From Holdemania sp. Marseille-P2844 (GTDB lineage Bacteria; Bacillota_I; Bacilli_A; Erysipelotrichales; Erysipelotrichaceae), in contig NZ_LT635450.1 in assembly GCF_900120005.1 (NCBI RefSeq), positions 58,995-122,994 of the forward strand: a DNA stretch of 64,000 nucleotides, written 5' to 3'. Positions 52,930 through 63,541 of the stretch are shown here, piece by piece. Under the pieces are notes generated by a model. That model worked only from the letters and a program-made list of their open reading frames with translations. It did no database searches and was not told where the DNA came from. Positions within the stretch are counted from its first letter, which is position 1, and every line of letters begins with the position of its first letter. Position numbers and translations under genes: made by a program.

Positions 52930-53724
52930 ATGAATATCATTGATCGCATTGAAGCGGCAAAGCCGAATTTCACTAAAAGTGATGAACTGATTTACAACTG
53001 TATCAAGGAAGACTACTGGATTATCATCCGCGAAGCTTCCACCATCGTCGATTTAGCGGAGAAATGTCATGTCTCCAAATCGGCCATTTTGCGTTTCGCC
53101 AAGAAATTAGGTTATTCCGGCTATTCTGAATTCAAATATGACTTTTCGCTCGTCGGTCACAGCAGCGTGCCTGAGGAAGTCCATGAAAGTAAATTTGATT
53201 ACATCCTGGACTCCTATACGCTGGCGATTCAAAATATCCGCCAGTATCTGAAAGAAAAAGATTTTATCACCCTGGCAAAAAAAATACTCAGCGCCAGGAA
53301 AATCCGGCTGTGCGGCTATAACCGTTCCGGTTTTACGGCAATGCAGTTTAAATACCGGCTGATCAACATCGACATCGAATCCGAGGTCATCACCGATACG
53401 CTGATGCTCCACTCGCTGGCTTCCTCCTCCGCCGAGAATGAAATCTTCTTTTTCTTCACGGTCCGAGGCGTCAGCTCCACTCCGCTGAACACGTATATCC
53501 AGACCTGTCATGACACAAAGAAAACGGTCGTGGTGGTCACGATGAATCCCAACACGATCTATAAAAAATACGCGACCCATTTCATCCTGCTGCCCAACAT
53601 CAAGGTCAAGGGTGTCTTTCTGGATGAACAGGCCATCTTTCATATCTTTATCGAGATCCTGGTTTCCTACATCAGCGAACGGCTTTTAATTGAAGAAAAC
53701 AAAGATCCCGAACAGGTGAAATGA
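52930..53724 (+). CDS. RpiR-family regulator 1
   Basis: A 264-aa protein: N-terminal RpiR HTH (STIVDLAEKCHVSKSAILRFAKKLGYSGYSEFKYDF) and a SIS sugar-phosphate-binding domain (KIRLCGYNRSGFTA..., FFFFTVRGVSS). Divergent from the PTS/GH1/sulfatase operon, which it probably controls in response to a phosphosugar. No Shine-Dalgarno sequence; possibly leaderless. Confidence 0.9.
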   Translation: MNIIDRIEAAKPNFTKSDELIYNCIKEDYWIIIREASTIVDLAEKCHVSKSAILRFAKKLGYSGYSEFKYDFSLVGHSSVPEEVHESKFDYILDSYTLAIQNIRQYLKEKDFITLAKKILSARKIRLCGYNRSGFTAMQFKYRLINIDIESEVITDTLMLHSLASSSAENEIFFFFTVRGVSSTPLNTYIQTCHDTKKTVVVVTMNPNTIYKKYATHFILLPNIKVKGVFLDEQAIFHIFIEILVSYISERLLIEENKDPEQVK

Positions 53725-54527
53725 CCACGCAGAAAAAAGCCAATTCGTTTGGCTTACGTTTAGCCAGCCGCTTGTGTTCGATCGTTAACGACAGTCCGTC
53801 CGCCTCGGTCGAGGTTGTGCTGGCCGAATATCTTTTAAAGCATTATAATACGCTGGGGACATTGAATATTTATCAGTTCGCTGAAGATTGCCATGTTCCC
53901 CGCAGCAGTATCCATCGTTTCTGCGGCAAGCTGGGTTACGCGAATTTCAGCGAACTCAAGCTTTCCTGCCGCCATGAACAAGATTCCTATCAGTATTTCA
54001 CCGCCCTTTCTGAAAAAAGTGATTTCCGCGATCATCTGTGCGAAGAGATGATTCAGATGGTGCGCGATATGAAGGGCAGGATCAGCGAACCGTTGTTAAG
54101 CCGTCTGGCATCGCAGATTCACGACGCCCGCACCGTCTATCTTCTGGCTTCCTATTCTTCCATTTCCGCGCTGAAGGATTTTCAGCGTCCGATGATTCTA
54201 TGCGGCAAGCTGGTCCGCGTCGTCGCTTCGCCGGACGATCATGACCGATTGAAAAAAGCCTCGGCTGATGATCTCATACTCGTCGTTTCCGCAATGGGAA
54301 AATTCGCTGAAGCTTATCATGATTTTATCCAGCCGCTGTCCAGCAAAAAAATTTTAATCACCGCCTCGCATCAGCCGGAAATCCAGACGCCTTATGATCA
54401 AGTCATCCTGATCAGCTCTATGGATTGCCATCACATCAAAACGGCGTATGCCAAGTATGGCGTCAGTTATTTCTTCGATAGTCTTTACAGCGTTTATTAT
54501 CGTAACTATGGAATCGTTGCGGAATAA
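53721..54527 (+). CDS. RpiR-family regulator 2
   Basis: A 268-aa protein with the same architecture (QFAEDCHVPRSSIHRFCGKLGYANFSELKLSC; SIS domain from ~125, with weak conservation of the sugar-phosphate loop: YLLASYSSISAL). It overlaps regulator 1 by ATGA, so the two are made together and may heterodimerise. Tandem RpiR genes with overlapping ends are uncommon. Confidence 0.87.
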   Translation: MTTQKKANSFGLRLASRLCSIVNDSPSASVEVVLAEYLLKHYNTLGTLNIYQFAEDCHVPRSSIHRFCGKLGYANFSELKLSCRHEQDSYQYFTALSEKSDFRDHLCEEMIQMVRDMKGRISEPLLSRLASQIHDARTVYLLASYSSISALKDFQRPMILCGKLVRVVASPDDHDRLKKASADDLILVVSAMGKFAEAYHDFIQPLSSKKILITASHQPEIQTPYDQVILISSMDCHHIKTAYAKYGVSYFFDSLYSVYYRNYGIVAE

Positions 54528-54572
54528 ATTCGTCAAACAGCCGTCTGATCGCATGACGGCTGTTTGACGAAT
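54528..54572. terminator. Convergent terminator with an 18-bp perfect stem
   Basis: Arms 54528-54545 and 54555-54572 pair perfectly around a 9-nt loop between the RpiR pair and the second GH1 gene. It begins at the RpiR stop codon. Confidence 0.75.
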
Positions 54573-54584
54573 GGAAATTATAGC

Positions 54585-56072
<1,488 letters not shown>

Positions 56073-56089
56073 TTAGCATTCACAGCTTG

Positions 56090-56120
56090 AAAAATGGGTA
56101 CCAAACGACGCTACCCATTT
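56090..56120 (-). terminator. Terminator-like hairpin in the GH1 leader
   Basis: AAATGGGTA / TACCCATTT (56120-56092) followed by TTTTT-type sequence, about 50 bp before the GH1 start. It may end upstream transcripts or attenuate the gene. No clear RAT sequence for a LicT-type antiterminator was found. Confidence 0.5.
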
Positions 56121-56351
56121 CAGGGCGGCAACGCTTCCCCGCGGCTTGGAATTACAAATTGGATTATTGAAAGATAAAAACGACGTTCCCGGGTGAGACC
56201 TCATGAAGAATTCCATTGGTGTCAAGACGATTGCCGTCGGTTTTTTTTGAGTTCTTTTTTGTTGTCTCTTCTGCGCCCCAGCGCTTTTCAGCTTCACCTG
56301 ACGAGGGCTGTTTTCAATAAGCTTCAGGCAACTTTAGAATATATTGCATAT

Positions 56352-56383
56352 AAAAAACCGGAAATCCTGACAAGACTTCCGGT
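56352..56383 (-). terminator. Terminator of the tRNA-Arg gene
   Basis: ACCGGAA (56357-56363) / TTCCGGT (56377-56383), then six T on the minus strand. Confidence 0.8.
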
Positions 56384-56393
56384 CGTTCTTGAT

Positions 56394-56470
56394 TGGTGTT
56401 CCCGAGGCGATTCGAACGCCCGACACCCGCCTTAGGAGGGCGGTGCTCTATCCAGCTGAGCTACGGAAAC
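56394..56470 (-). tRNA. tRNA-Arg (anticodon CCT)
   Basis: A 77-nt tRNA: acceptor GTTTCCG / CGGGAAC, D-arm TAGCTCAGCTGGATAGAGCA, anticodon arm with CTCCTAA loop (CCT, reads AGG), T-arm GGGCGTTCGAATCGCC-type, and an encoded CCA. All four stems pair by eye. Confidence 0.95.
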
Positions 56471-56629
56471 AGGACATGGCCTGCAACGTTAAACGACTTC
56501 AAATCGTTCACGTTAATGCATGTCTTATTATAGCGGAGTCCCTTTCGCTTTTCCAGTCCTATTTTAAACCTTCACTGCTTCCTGACCTAAAAATGAAGCA
56601 GAGTTTCCCCTGCTTCGCCTGTTCTTATT

Positions 56630-58357
56630 TTACAAACCTTTGACCTTTGCGGCAATCTCGCTGACACAATCCGACGTGAACGGATCCTTCAAGCCGCTGC
56701 TGGTCAGAGCATCGCGGTATTTGAAATTCGTCGTGAACTGGGTGATCTGGTTGTAGGTGGACAACGCCTGATTCCGATCATCCAGACTCTGCGCCCAGAT
56801 TTCCAAGGCGGAAATCGCCGAGGTTGCATAGCTGATATAATAGAACGGTGTTTCAAAGTGGTGATGAATTTCAACCCATTCATAATACAGCTCGCTGCCG
56901 GTAAACTGATAGAAAATCTCAGAATGCAGCTCGTTGACTTCCTCCAGCGTCAGATCCGGATTGGCAAAAACCGCCTGCTGGAATTCATCTTCTGCGCATC
57001 CCTGCAGAATCGAGCTGATCATGTTGTAAATTGAAAAAACCTTCTGCCCTTCCGCCTGATCGGCGCCGAAGAACTGGTCATAATACGGCTGCATTAACAG
57101 CTCCAGCGCCTGCGAATGAATTTCCGCAGCATCCAGATTGTTGTTATCATTCCACTTCAATTCCGGCATCAGATAGAAGTTGTAGTAATGTCCAAATTCA
57201 TGGATAACCGTGTCCGGCTGACGGTAGTCAGAAGAATTGATAAACATAAACGGCGCAGAATATTCGTTAAGAATCGTCGTATAGCCTGCGTGCATTTTAT
57301 TCGGTTCCGCGCTGAAATCATACAATTTGTTATTCTGCATATAATCCAGAGCTTCGCTCATCTTGCCCGGGAATTCCTTCTGCAGCGCCGTTTTCAGGAT
57401 CGGCAGCGCCGCTTCCAGATCGCCCTCGCCCGCCTGCATGCCCTCGATCGCATTGACCAGCTCGTCATAATGCTTGCTGATCATCTGACCGAATGCCGGC
57501 AGCATTTCCGTTCTGATTTTCTCACTGAAATTGTGCGCGTCTTCCGGTGTATAATCGCGGCCTAAGACATCGTAGGCATACTCCGTATAATTGTCGTAAC
57601 CCAGCTTTTCAGCAATCTGAATACGCAGATCGCGCAGCTGCAGATAAATGCCGCCCAGCTCCGCATTCTTCTTTTCATAAATCTCATTGTACGCCTGAAT
57701 TCCCTCGTCGGTGGTCAAATCCAGATCGTTCACTGTGACTGTCTGTCCGTTCAGTTCGGTCGTGTATTCGGAGGCCAGCAGCTTCGTGTACTGCGTAACC
57801 AGATCATTTTCCTGTTCGCTCAGTTCTTCAATTTCCGGCGAATTCAGCTTGGAATTGATCTCATATCGCTCGATAAATTCCTCGCCCCAGGCTGCTTTTG
57901 CGGCATCCTGATAGCTGGATTCCAGAATCGTGCCGGTCAGCTCGTTCATTTTGTTGTCTAAGCGCGTGTAATAGTTATCCAACGTCGTCATTTCTTCTTC
58001 ATAGAAGGCATCGGTCGTATCAAGGTTGTAGTGAATCGTAGCCAGGGAATCCATCGTATCCAGATGCCGGATATCCTCCAGAATCTCATCATACAAGGCC
58101 AGCAGTTCACTTTCCTTGTCCGCTTCCGCCGCCATCGCCTGACAGTCGGCAATCTTCTGATCCAGACTGTCCAGATCCGGCCGGACATACTCCATGTCGC
58201 CAAACGGATGCGGCTGATGCTCGACGGATACCGCTTCGGCCAACGGTGTCGGTGACGCAGACGGCGCCGACGGTGCTCCGCAGCCGCTGAGCAATAAGCT
58301 GAAAACAGCCAGCAGCGCAAGCATCAGACGGCTTAGTGAAAATCTCTTATTTTTCAT
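56630..58357 (-). CDS. M3-family oligoendopeptidase-like lipoprotein
   Basis: A 575-aa protein with a lipobox LLSGC (Cys26), so it is anchored outside the membrane, and an M3 zinc peptidase fold: HEFGH motif and third ligand Glu in DAAEIHSQALE. PepF-type enzymes are usually cytoplasmic; a lipoprotein form would digest peptides at the cell surface. GAAAGGG precedes the ATG. A TATAAT box lies near 58,411. Confidence 0.88.
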   Translation of the reverse strand: MKNKRFSLSRLMLALLAVFSLLLSGCGAPSAPSASPTPLAEAVSVEHQPHPFGDMEYVRPDLDSLDQKIADCQAMAAEADKESELLALYDEILEDIRHLDTMDSLATIHYNLDTTDAFYEEEMTTLDNYYTRLDNKMNELTGTILESSYQDAAKAAWGEEFIERYEINSKLNSPEIEELSEQENDLVTQYTKLLASEYTTELNGQTVTVNDLDLTTDEGIQAYNEIYEKKNAELGGIYLQLRDLRIQIAEKLGYDNYTEYAYDVLGRDYTPEDAHNFSEKIRTEMLPAFGQMISKHYDELVNAIEGMQAGEGDLEAALPILKTALQKEFPGKMSEALDYMQNNKLYDFSAEPNKMHAGYTTILNEYSAPFMFINSSDYRQPDTVIHEFGHYYNFYLMPELKWNDNNNLDAAEIHSQALELLMQPYYDQFFGADQAEGQKVFSIYNMISSILQGCAEDEFQQAVFANPDLTLEEVNELHSEIFYQFTGSELYYEWVEIHHHFETPFYYISYATSAISALEIWAQSLDDRNQALSTYNQITQFTTNFKYRDALTSSGLKDPFTSDCVSEIAAKVKGL

Positions 58358-58423
58358 TTGTTTCCCTTTCTAACTTCCCGCCTTCAACGGCAGGGAACAT
58401 CCATATTTTTATTATAATATGAA

Positions 58424-58452
58424 AAAGGGAATTCTGCACATGAATTCCCTTT
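58424..58452 (-). terminator. Terminator of the SIS-protein gene
   Basis: AAAGGGAATTC (58424-58434) / GAATTCCCTTT (58442-58452), then T on the minus strand. Confidence 0.75.
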
Positions 58453-58476
58453 TAGTTTGTTCGGTTTACTATGAAA

Positions 58477-59181
58477 TTAAATGTGATACATCCGGTCGAA
58501 ATACTGCGCCAGCAGCTTGTCGTTGTATTCCGCCCCGCCGTCGATATTCTGCGATTTGAAAACCGGCGGAACGATGCCTTCTTCCAAAAGCATCTGCGCC
58601 GTGCGGTAAACGCAGGCCTGCACAAGGATCGCCGTGGTGATCGCGGACATACCGCAGATCCGGGTATCCAGACCTTCGACGTCAATCGAAGCATCGCCAT
58701 CCATGACGCAGTTGTCGATTACAACATCTGCCAGCTGCCACAGGTTCTTGCCGCAGGAATGCTTCGGCGTCAGATTTTTCGAGGCTTCCAGCGAAGTGAT
58801 CGCAACGACCTTCGCGCCCTTTTCATGCGCGGCCAGCGCGATTTCCACCGGCAGCGGATTGCGGCCGGAGTTGGAGATCAGAACGACAACGTCATTCGGA
58901 CGAACGTCCACCTTCTTCATAAAGGCCGTGCCGACACCTTCGATTCCTTCATATGCGCCGCTGGCTGGTTCTTTAATCTGCTTGGTCGGGATGAATCCGC
59001 CGGCGCGGAAGCACAGCTCGCTGGCCCCCGCTTGAGAATGTCCGGAACCGAATGCCTGCAGCATGCCGCCGTTTTTCAGCGCATCCGCAAACAGCCGGGC
59101 TGTTTTTTCCACATTTTCTTCCTGCGTGGCTTTCAGTTTCTGAATAAGACCCTCGACGACATCGTAAACCTTGTTCTCCAT
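58477..59181 (-). CDS. SIS-domain sugar isomerase-like protein
   Basis: A 234-aa single SIS domain (UPF0309-type): QAFGSGHSQAGASELCFRAGG, VVVLISNSGRNPLPVEIAL. Related proteins handle amino-sugar or ketose phosphates, but this branch has no firm reaction. Divergent from RpiR regulator 3. AAGGAGG precedes the ATG. Confidence 0.85.
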   Translation of the reverse strand: MENKVYDVVEGLIQKLKATQEENVEKTARLFADALKNGGMLQAFGSGHSQAGASELCFRAGGFIPTKQIKEPASGAYEGIEGVGTAFMKKVDVRPNDVVVLISNSGRNPLPVEIALAAHEKGAKVVAITSLEASKNLTPKHSCGKNLWQLADVVIDNCVMDGDASIDVEGLDTRICGMSAITTAILVQACVYRTAQMLLEEGIVPPVFKSQNIDGGAEYNDKLLAQYFDRMYHI

Positions 59182-59204
59182 TTTTCTTCCTCCTTGGGTA
59201 TTTT

Positions 59205-59273
59205 ATCCAAACATTTCGCCTTTTAGTTTGGATTATTTACCCATAGATTACTGCATTCCGCGGAATCTGTCAA
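59205..59273 (-). promoter_or_regulatory. Promoter and two palindromes before the SIS gene
   Basis: Minus strand: TTGACA (59273-59268), 17 bp, TAATCT (59250-59245). The spacer contains the perfect palindrome ATTCCGCGGAAT (59255-59266). Just after the start site ATCCAAAC (59205-59212) / GTTTGGAT (59226-59233) forms a second dyad, with outer TGGGTA/TACCCA. Probable operators for the divergent RpiR. Confidence 0.75.
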
Positions 59274-59303
59274 GCGTTCCCAGTTGTTTTTTGATTAACT
59301 TAT

Positions 59304-59332
59304 TTGTAGTTATTGTTTTAATTCTGTATAAT
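59304..59332 (+). promoter_or_regulatory. Promoter of RpiR regulator 3
   Basis: TTGTAG (59304-59309), 17 bp, TATAAT (59327-59332). Confidence 0.7.
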
Positions 59333-59363
59333 TAAGTCAATAAGACAAGAGGGGGAACCGCCC

Positions 59364-60191
59364 ATGTTCAAAGCAAAATTAAAAGCTGTGTATCAGGATT
59401 TAACGCAATCCGAAAAACTCGTCGCCGATTACATTCTTGAACATATTGATGAAATCCGGACGATTACTTCACATCAGCTAGCCGTCAATACGCACATCGG
59501 TCAGTCCACGATCATCCGTTTCTCCCAGAAGCTTGGCTACAACAGCTTCCGGGAGCTTCTGGCAGATCTGTCAGCGATCCCGCGGCAGGATCTGGTCCGC
59601 GAGGAAATTCAGGTCAACGAATCAATGACCGATACCAACCGCAAAATTATCGCGCAGTATCACGATATCGTCGAAGTGACGTTTGAGAACAACAAAGAAG
59701 AAACGATCCAGCAAGCCTGCGAAATGCTGACGAGTGCGAAAAAAATTATTCTGTTCGGTATCGGCAGTTCCAATTTGTTCTGCGAATATCTCGCCAACCA
59801 GCTGGTCAAGATGGGATTGTTATGCGTGACAAGTCAGACGCCGCACACAATCTACTCACTGATTGATCAGTCGAAAAAGGATACCGTGCTGTTTCTGATC
59901 TCGGAATCCGGCGAAACGCGCGAGGTCATCAAGGCCGCTTCGATCGCCAAGGAACATGACATGCCGATCATCGCGATGACGCGGATGGCGAAGAATACGC
60001 TGCACAGCTACGCGGATCTGATCTTAAAGACGGTTTCTTTTGAAACGGAAACCCGGCTGAACGTCACGACGATGCGCTGTTCCCAGCTGTATCTGATCGA
60101 CGCGCTGTATCTGAATATCATGAAGAGCAATTTTAATAAATTCAGCAAGATGATCGAGCGGGCCGAGCTGCTTTCCGACCGCAAACTTTGA
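59364..60191 (+). CDS. RpiR-family regulator 3
   Basis: A 275-aa protein: HTH region (SHQLAVNTHIGQSTIIRFSQKLGYNSFRELLADL) and a SIS domain with a good sugar-phosphate loop (IILFGIGSSNLFCEYLA, LFLISESGETREV). GAGGGGG precedes the ATG. It probably controls the divergent SIS gene and itself. MurR-like regulators have this architecture. Confidence 0.9.
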   Translation: MFKAKLKAVYQDLTQSEKLVADYILEHIDEIRTITSHQLAVNTHIGQSTIIRFSQKLGYNSFRELLADLSAIPRQDLVREEIQVNESMTDTNRKIIAQYHDIVEVTFENNKEETIQQACEMLTSAKKIILFGIGSSNLFCEYLANQLVKMGLLCVTSQTPHTIYSLIDQSKKDTVLFLISESGETREVIKAASIAKEHDMPIIAMTRMAKNTLHSYADLILKTVSFETETRLNVTTMRCSQLYLIDALYLNIMKSNFNKFSKMIERAELLSDRKL

Positions 60192-60197
60192 ATTGAG

Positions 60198-60222
60198 GCC
60201 GAAGTCAGACTTCGGCTTTTTT
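60198..60222 (+). terminator. Terminator of RpiR regulator 3
   Basis: GCCGAAG (60198-60204) / CTTCGGC (60210-60216), then six T. The rest of the gap to 60,399 holds only CCGGC/GCCGG pairs and no gene. Confidence 0.85.
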
Positions 60223-60399
60223 ACTGCTCCGTCGCACCAGCTTGATTCCATTGCTTCGCAAATTTCACACCGCTGGTTATTGAATTTTGATCTTCTGAGA
60301 AAACCGGCAAATTCCCGCCGGAAGTGGGAGGAAATCTGTCTTTACCGGCTGTAAAACGCAGGCAAATCTCCCTCAGCCCTGCTCTCTTCGCTGCTGAAG

Positions 60400-60433
60400 C
60401 TTAAAAAAGCACAGGCGATTCACCCTGTGCTTT
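60400..60433 (-). terminator. Terminator of the Ku/ligase operon
   Basis: AAAGCACAGG (60406-60415) / CCTGTGCTTT (60424-60433), then T on the minus strand. Confidence 0.8.
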
Positions 60434-60506
60434 CAGATCTCTGTTTTCATTTTTTCCAATTCCCGATTTCTTTTCCATTCTTGAATTCACGGAATGACAG
60501 AAGCCG

Positions 60507-61052
60507 TTAAAAGCGCGTTTTGATCGACCAGTTATCCAGCTCCTCCAGCTGCACTGTCCCATTGCCCGCTTTCTTCCCGTTGATCCAACGGACCAGCAGT
60601 TCCGCCCGCTGTCCATCGCTGACGCGAATCAGAATCGCTCCCTGCTTTGTCGAAACACTTACGGTATGTATTCCTTTGTAGCCAGGCCGCGTCTTTTCCC
60701 ATGGATTATCGTTGTGATAGGCTTGAAGCACCTCGTCATAGCGGCAATACGTCAGCTTGTCCAGACTGGCCGACAGAATTTCCTGTTCGCTGAAAAACGT
60801 CGTGTCGATGCAGCGATAGGGTTCATGAAGCGGATGGGCTCGCAGGAACTCCCGGATCTTACGGCGCTGCCCGGCCCAGAAAGCCATCGCGATCAGCCAG
60901 CCCAGAATTGAAATCCCCGCTAAAATCAACCAATCATTATTTTGTGAAACCAGCGTGACTACAAAGAAGAAAAAGATCAGAAATGCTGACATGCCGATAT
61001 AAAAGCGGCAGCGGTCAAGATTTGCGGAATCAAATACCTGAAAGACGTTCAT
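60507..61052 (-). CDS. Two-helix membrane protein of unknown function
   Basis: A 181-aa protein: two adjacent membrane helices (~20-65) and a soluble domain of about 110 residues (HEPYRCIDTTFFSEQEILSASLDKL, VSVSTKQGAILIRVSDGQRAELLVRWI), whose strands suggest a PH-like or YcxB-like fold; this is a guess. GAAGGAGG precedes the ATG. It lies 61 bp after the ligase gene and may be in the same operon. Confidence 0.75.
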   Translation of the reverse strand: MNVFQVFDSANLDRCRFYIGMSAFLIFFFFVVTLVSQNNDWLILAGISILGWLIAMAFWAGQRRKIREFLRAHPLHEPYRCIDTTFFSEQEILSASLDKLTYCRYDEVLQAYHNDNPWEKTRPGYKGIHTVSVSTKQGAILIRVSDGQRAELLVRWINGKKAGNGTVQLEELDNWSIKTRF

Positions 61053-61113
61053 ACTTATCCGCCTCCTTCCTGATCTTATTGTACTTCTTTTTCTTATTTA
61101 AAGAAAGGAAATT

Positions 61114-62049
61114 CTACTTTGCTTCGTCAGTTTTGCATTCTTTCGCCGTTTTATCCTCCCGGAAGCCTTTCAGCACCGGCTGGCGCAGCGAGCCGGCCGA
61201 CGTTTTATCCATATATTTGACGGTACAGACCAGCTTCGGTTTCAGCCAGACGGCGTGTTCATGATTTTTCGGCGTTTCCGGAAACGGACAGTCCGGCGTT
61301 ACCGGCAGTTTCTTTTCCAGCAGGGCTTCACTTACCCCCAGCGTGACATGCCCTTTATATACGAGCGTTTTTCCCTGATATTGCCCCAGCACCAGACTCA
61401 GCACATTGCGCTCTTTTCGGATGTAGCCGCAGACTGCGAAATCCTCATCCTTCAGATTTTTAATCTTGATCCAGGAGCTTGTCCGCTTGCCGCATTGATA
61501 CAAACTGGTTTTTTCTTTGGCGACGATCCCTTCCAGATTCTGCCGCTGCGTCCAGGCGTACAGCTTTTCCCCTTCATACAGATAGACCCGCGAACAAACG
61601 GCTGTTTCACTTTCCTTAAAACTTTTCAGTTTCTCCCTGCGTTTGACTAACGGCAGTCCGGTCAGGTCTTTTCCGTTATATTCGAGAATATCAAACACGA
61701 TAAACGTCGCCAGATCGCTTTCCTGCGCCAATCGAATGCGGAAGGCGCTGCGCAGCATTTCCCTGCGCTGCAGCGCGTAGAAGTCCGGCTTGCCGTCATG
61801 GAAGACGACGATCTCCCCATCCAGGACCGCAGTTTTTGGCAGACAGCGATGCAGATTCAGCAGTTCGGGGAATTGATCGTTGAGCAGTTTATCGCGCTTG
61901 TTGATCAATTCCGTATGATCCGAGCAATACGCCAGACAGCGGGTGCCGTCCCACTTGATTTCGTAGAGATAGTCCTCGCTGTCAAACGCTTCCTCGCTGC
62001 GGCCGATCAACATCGGAGCATAGCCATGCTGATCAAACAGATCGCTCAT
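61114..62049 (-). CDS. ATP-dependent DNA ligase (LigD ligase domain)
   Basis: A 311-aa ligase: nucleotidyl Lys32 in EIKWDGTR, then DGEIVV, FIVFDILEYNGKDL, LEGIVAKEKTS and SSWIKIKN, followed by an OB domain. The polymerase and phosphoesterase domains of full LigD are absent. With the overlapping ku gene (ATGA) it forms a minimal NHEJ operon for joining double-strand breaks. Confidence 0.92.
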   Translation of the reverse strand: MSDLFDQHGYAPMLIGRSEEAFDSEDYLYEIKWDGTRCLAYCSDHTELINKRDKLLNDQFPELLNLHRCLPKTAVLDGEIVVFHDGKPDFYALQRREMLRSAFRIRLAQESDLATFIVFDILEYNGKDLTGLPLVKRREKLKSFKESETAVCSRVYLYEGEKLYAWTQRQNLEGIVAKEKTSLYQCGKRTSSWIKIKNLKDEDFAVCGYIRKERNVLSLVLGQYQGKTLVYKGHVTLGVSEALLEKKLPVTPDCPFPETPKNHEHAVWLKPKLVCTVKYMDKTSAGSLRQPVLKGFREDKTAKECKTDEAK

Positions 62050-62843
62050 GATAAGCTTTTCCCGGTCCGTTTCCGCGCCGTCCTGGCCTTGGTGGTCTGC
62101 TTCAGGCTCTGGCTCAGAGCTTCCATCAGATCCACAGCCTGAACACTCTGTTTTTCCTTCACCTTCACAATTTCCTGACCATGGATTTTCCGTTCGATCA
62201 AATTGCGCAGTCGTTCCTGATACTCGTCGTGATAATCCCCAATGTCAAACGGGCCGCTGAGCTGATCGATCAGCTGCTTCGCCATCGTGACCTCAGCCTT
62301 GGTCAGCTTGCTTGCGGTTTTGGCCGGGGCCGTGACGATTTCATCCTCAAAATACAGCGAGGTCACCCGCATCCCATCCTCGACCGCCCGGATCAGCAGC
62401 AGCGCTTCCTTGGTTCCCAATACCGTGCGGGCCACCGCCGCTTTTTTACTTGCCAGCATCGCTTCCCGCAACAGATCAAACGCCTTCTGCCCTTGCTTAT
62501 CCGGCTGGGCATAATAGTTTTTCTCAAAGTAAATCGGATCCACTTCCGCCTCTTTGACAAATTTTAAAATCTGGATCGTCTTATCCTTCTCTGTCTGGAT
62601 TTTTTCCAAATCCTCGCCGCTGATGATGACATATTTATCTTTTTCATATTCATAGCCTTTGACAATTTCATCCTGTTTGATTTCCTTATTGCAGGAGGGA
62701 CAAAACTTTTTATAGCGAATTCGTTCGCCGGTTTTCTTACACAGCTGATTAAAGCTCAGATCATGCTCCCGCACCGCTACCTGCAGCTGGATCGGAATAT
62801 GCACCAGACCAAACGATATCGCTCCCTTATGCGCGCTCGGCAT
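62046..62843 (-). CDS. ku: Ku protein, NHEJ
   Basis: A 265-aa bacterial Ku: opening AHKGAISFGLVHIPIQLQVAV, SFNQLCKKTGERIRYKKFCPSCNKEI, the ring domain, and a basic tail (KARTARKRTGK). It binds DNA ends as a dimer and recruits the ligase. The ATG at 62843 was chosen (GGGGTG 6 nt upstream); a GTG at 62852 adds three residues. Confidence 0.92.
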   Translation of the reverse strand: MPSAHKGAISFGLVHIPIQLQVAVREHDLSFNQLCKKTGERIRYKKFCPSCNKEIKQDEIVKGYEYEKDKYVIISGEDLEKIQTEKDKTIQILKFVKEAEVDPIYFEKNYYAQPDKQGQKAFDLLREAMLASKKAAVARTVLGTKEALLLIRAVEDGMRVTSLYFEDEIVTAPAKTASKLTKAEVTMAKQLIDQLSGPFDIGDYHDEYQERLRNLIERKIHGQEIVKVKEKQSVQAVDLMEALSQSLKQTTKARTARKRTGKSLS

Positions 62844-63009
62844 CGCGATCACCCCATTTCAGGGTTAGTATGGATGGTTTGCGGTTCAATCATTACACGG
62901 ATCGTCGACAGATTTTCCGGGTTCTGATCATTGCCACTGATGACCGGCAGTCTGACTATCGGTTCAGCGTTTTCATTCTTTCCCCCGCTAATTCCGGTCT
63001 ATATCAAAA

Positions 63010-63036
63010 CGGCGGTCCAATGCTTCATGACCGCCG
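63010..63036 (-). terminator. Hairpin between the hydrolase remnant and ku
   Basis: CGGCGGTC (63010-63017) / GACCGCCG (63029-63036), then TTTT on the minus strand. Confidence 0.6.
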
Positions 63037-63073
63037 CTTCTCTGTTTATTCCTCATTTTAAAATCAATGATAC

Positions 63074-63541
63074 TCATTTATCCTTCATTTTGTCATTATG
63101 CTTATGCAGAAGCTTTGTCGGAATGTCGTTAACGCATGTTCCTAGTCTTCCATAATCCGATAGAAACCTTCGATTGCAACAGAGCTGCCCGTTTTCTCCA
63201 TCACCAGACAATAACGATGTTTCCCGGCAGCGAACCTCCGCCGCATAAAGGCAGGCCAGCTTTTTATGATAAGCCGATGCCTTATAACTGAACGCGCCGC
63301 CGTGGATCATCAACAGACATGGGAGCTGCTCTGTCGCCGCAGCCGGCTCATAAATATCCACCGGTAAATTCCGACCGTTTTCCTTCAGCGAAATCCGGCG
63401 GCAAGCAACGCCTTCCAAAAGCTTCGTGCCTTTCAGCGCGAGCGTTTGATATGGCTTCGCCAGCTTGATCATAAGCCGGTTATACGGAATCTTCTTCGCG
63501 ATGCTTTTCAGCTGGGGATCGATCCCACCGATATCCTTCAT
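63074..63541 (-). pseudogene. Broken alpha/beta hydrolase
   Basis: The first ~100 residues read as an esterase/lipase N-terminus (PVDIYEP, LPCLLMIHGGAF oxyanion motif, SAYHKKLACLYAAEVRC). After that the frame loses sense; the catalytic Ser, Asp and His are absent. A different frame just downstream reads CLVMEKTGSSVAIEGFYRIMED and a stop, which looks like the end of another gene. A deletion joining two genes is likely. AGGAG precedes the ATG. Confidence 0.6.
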
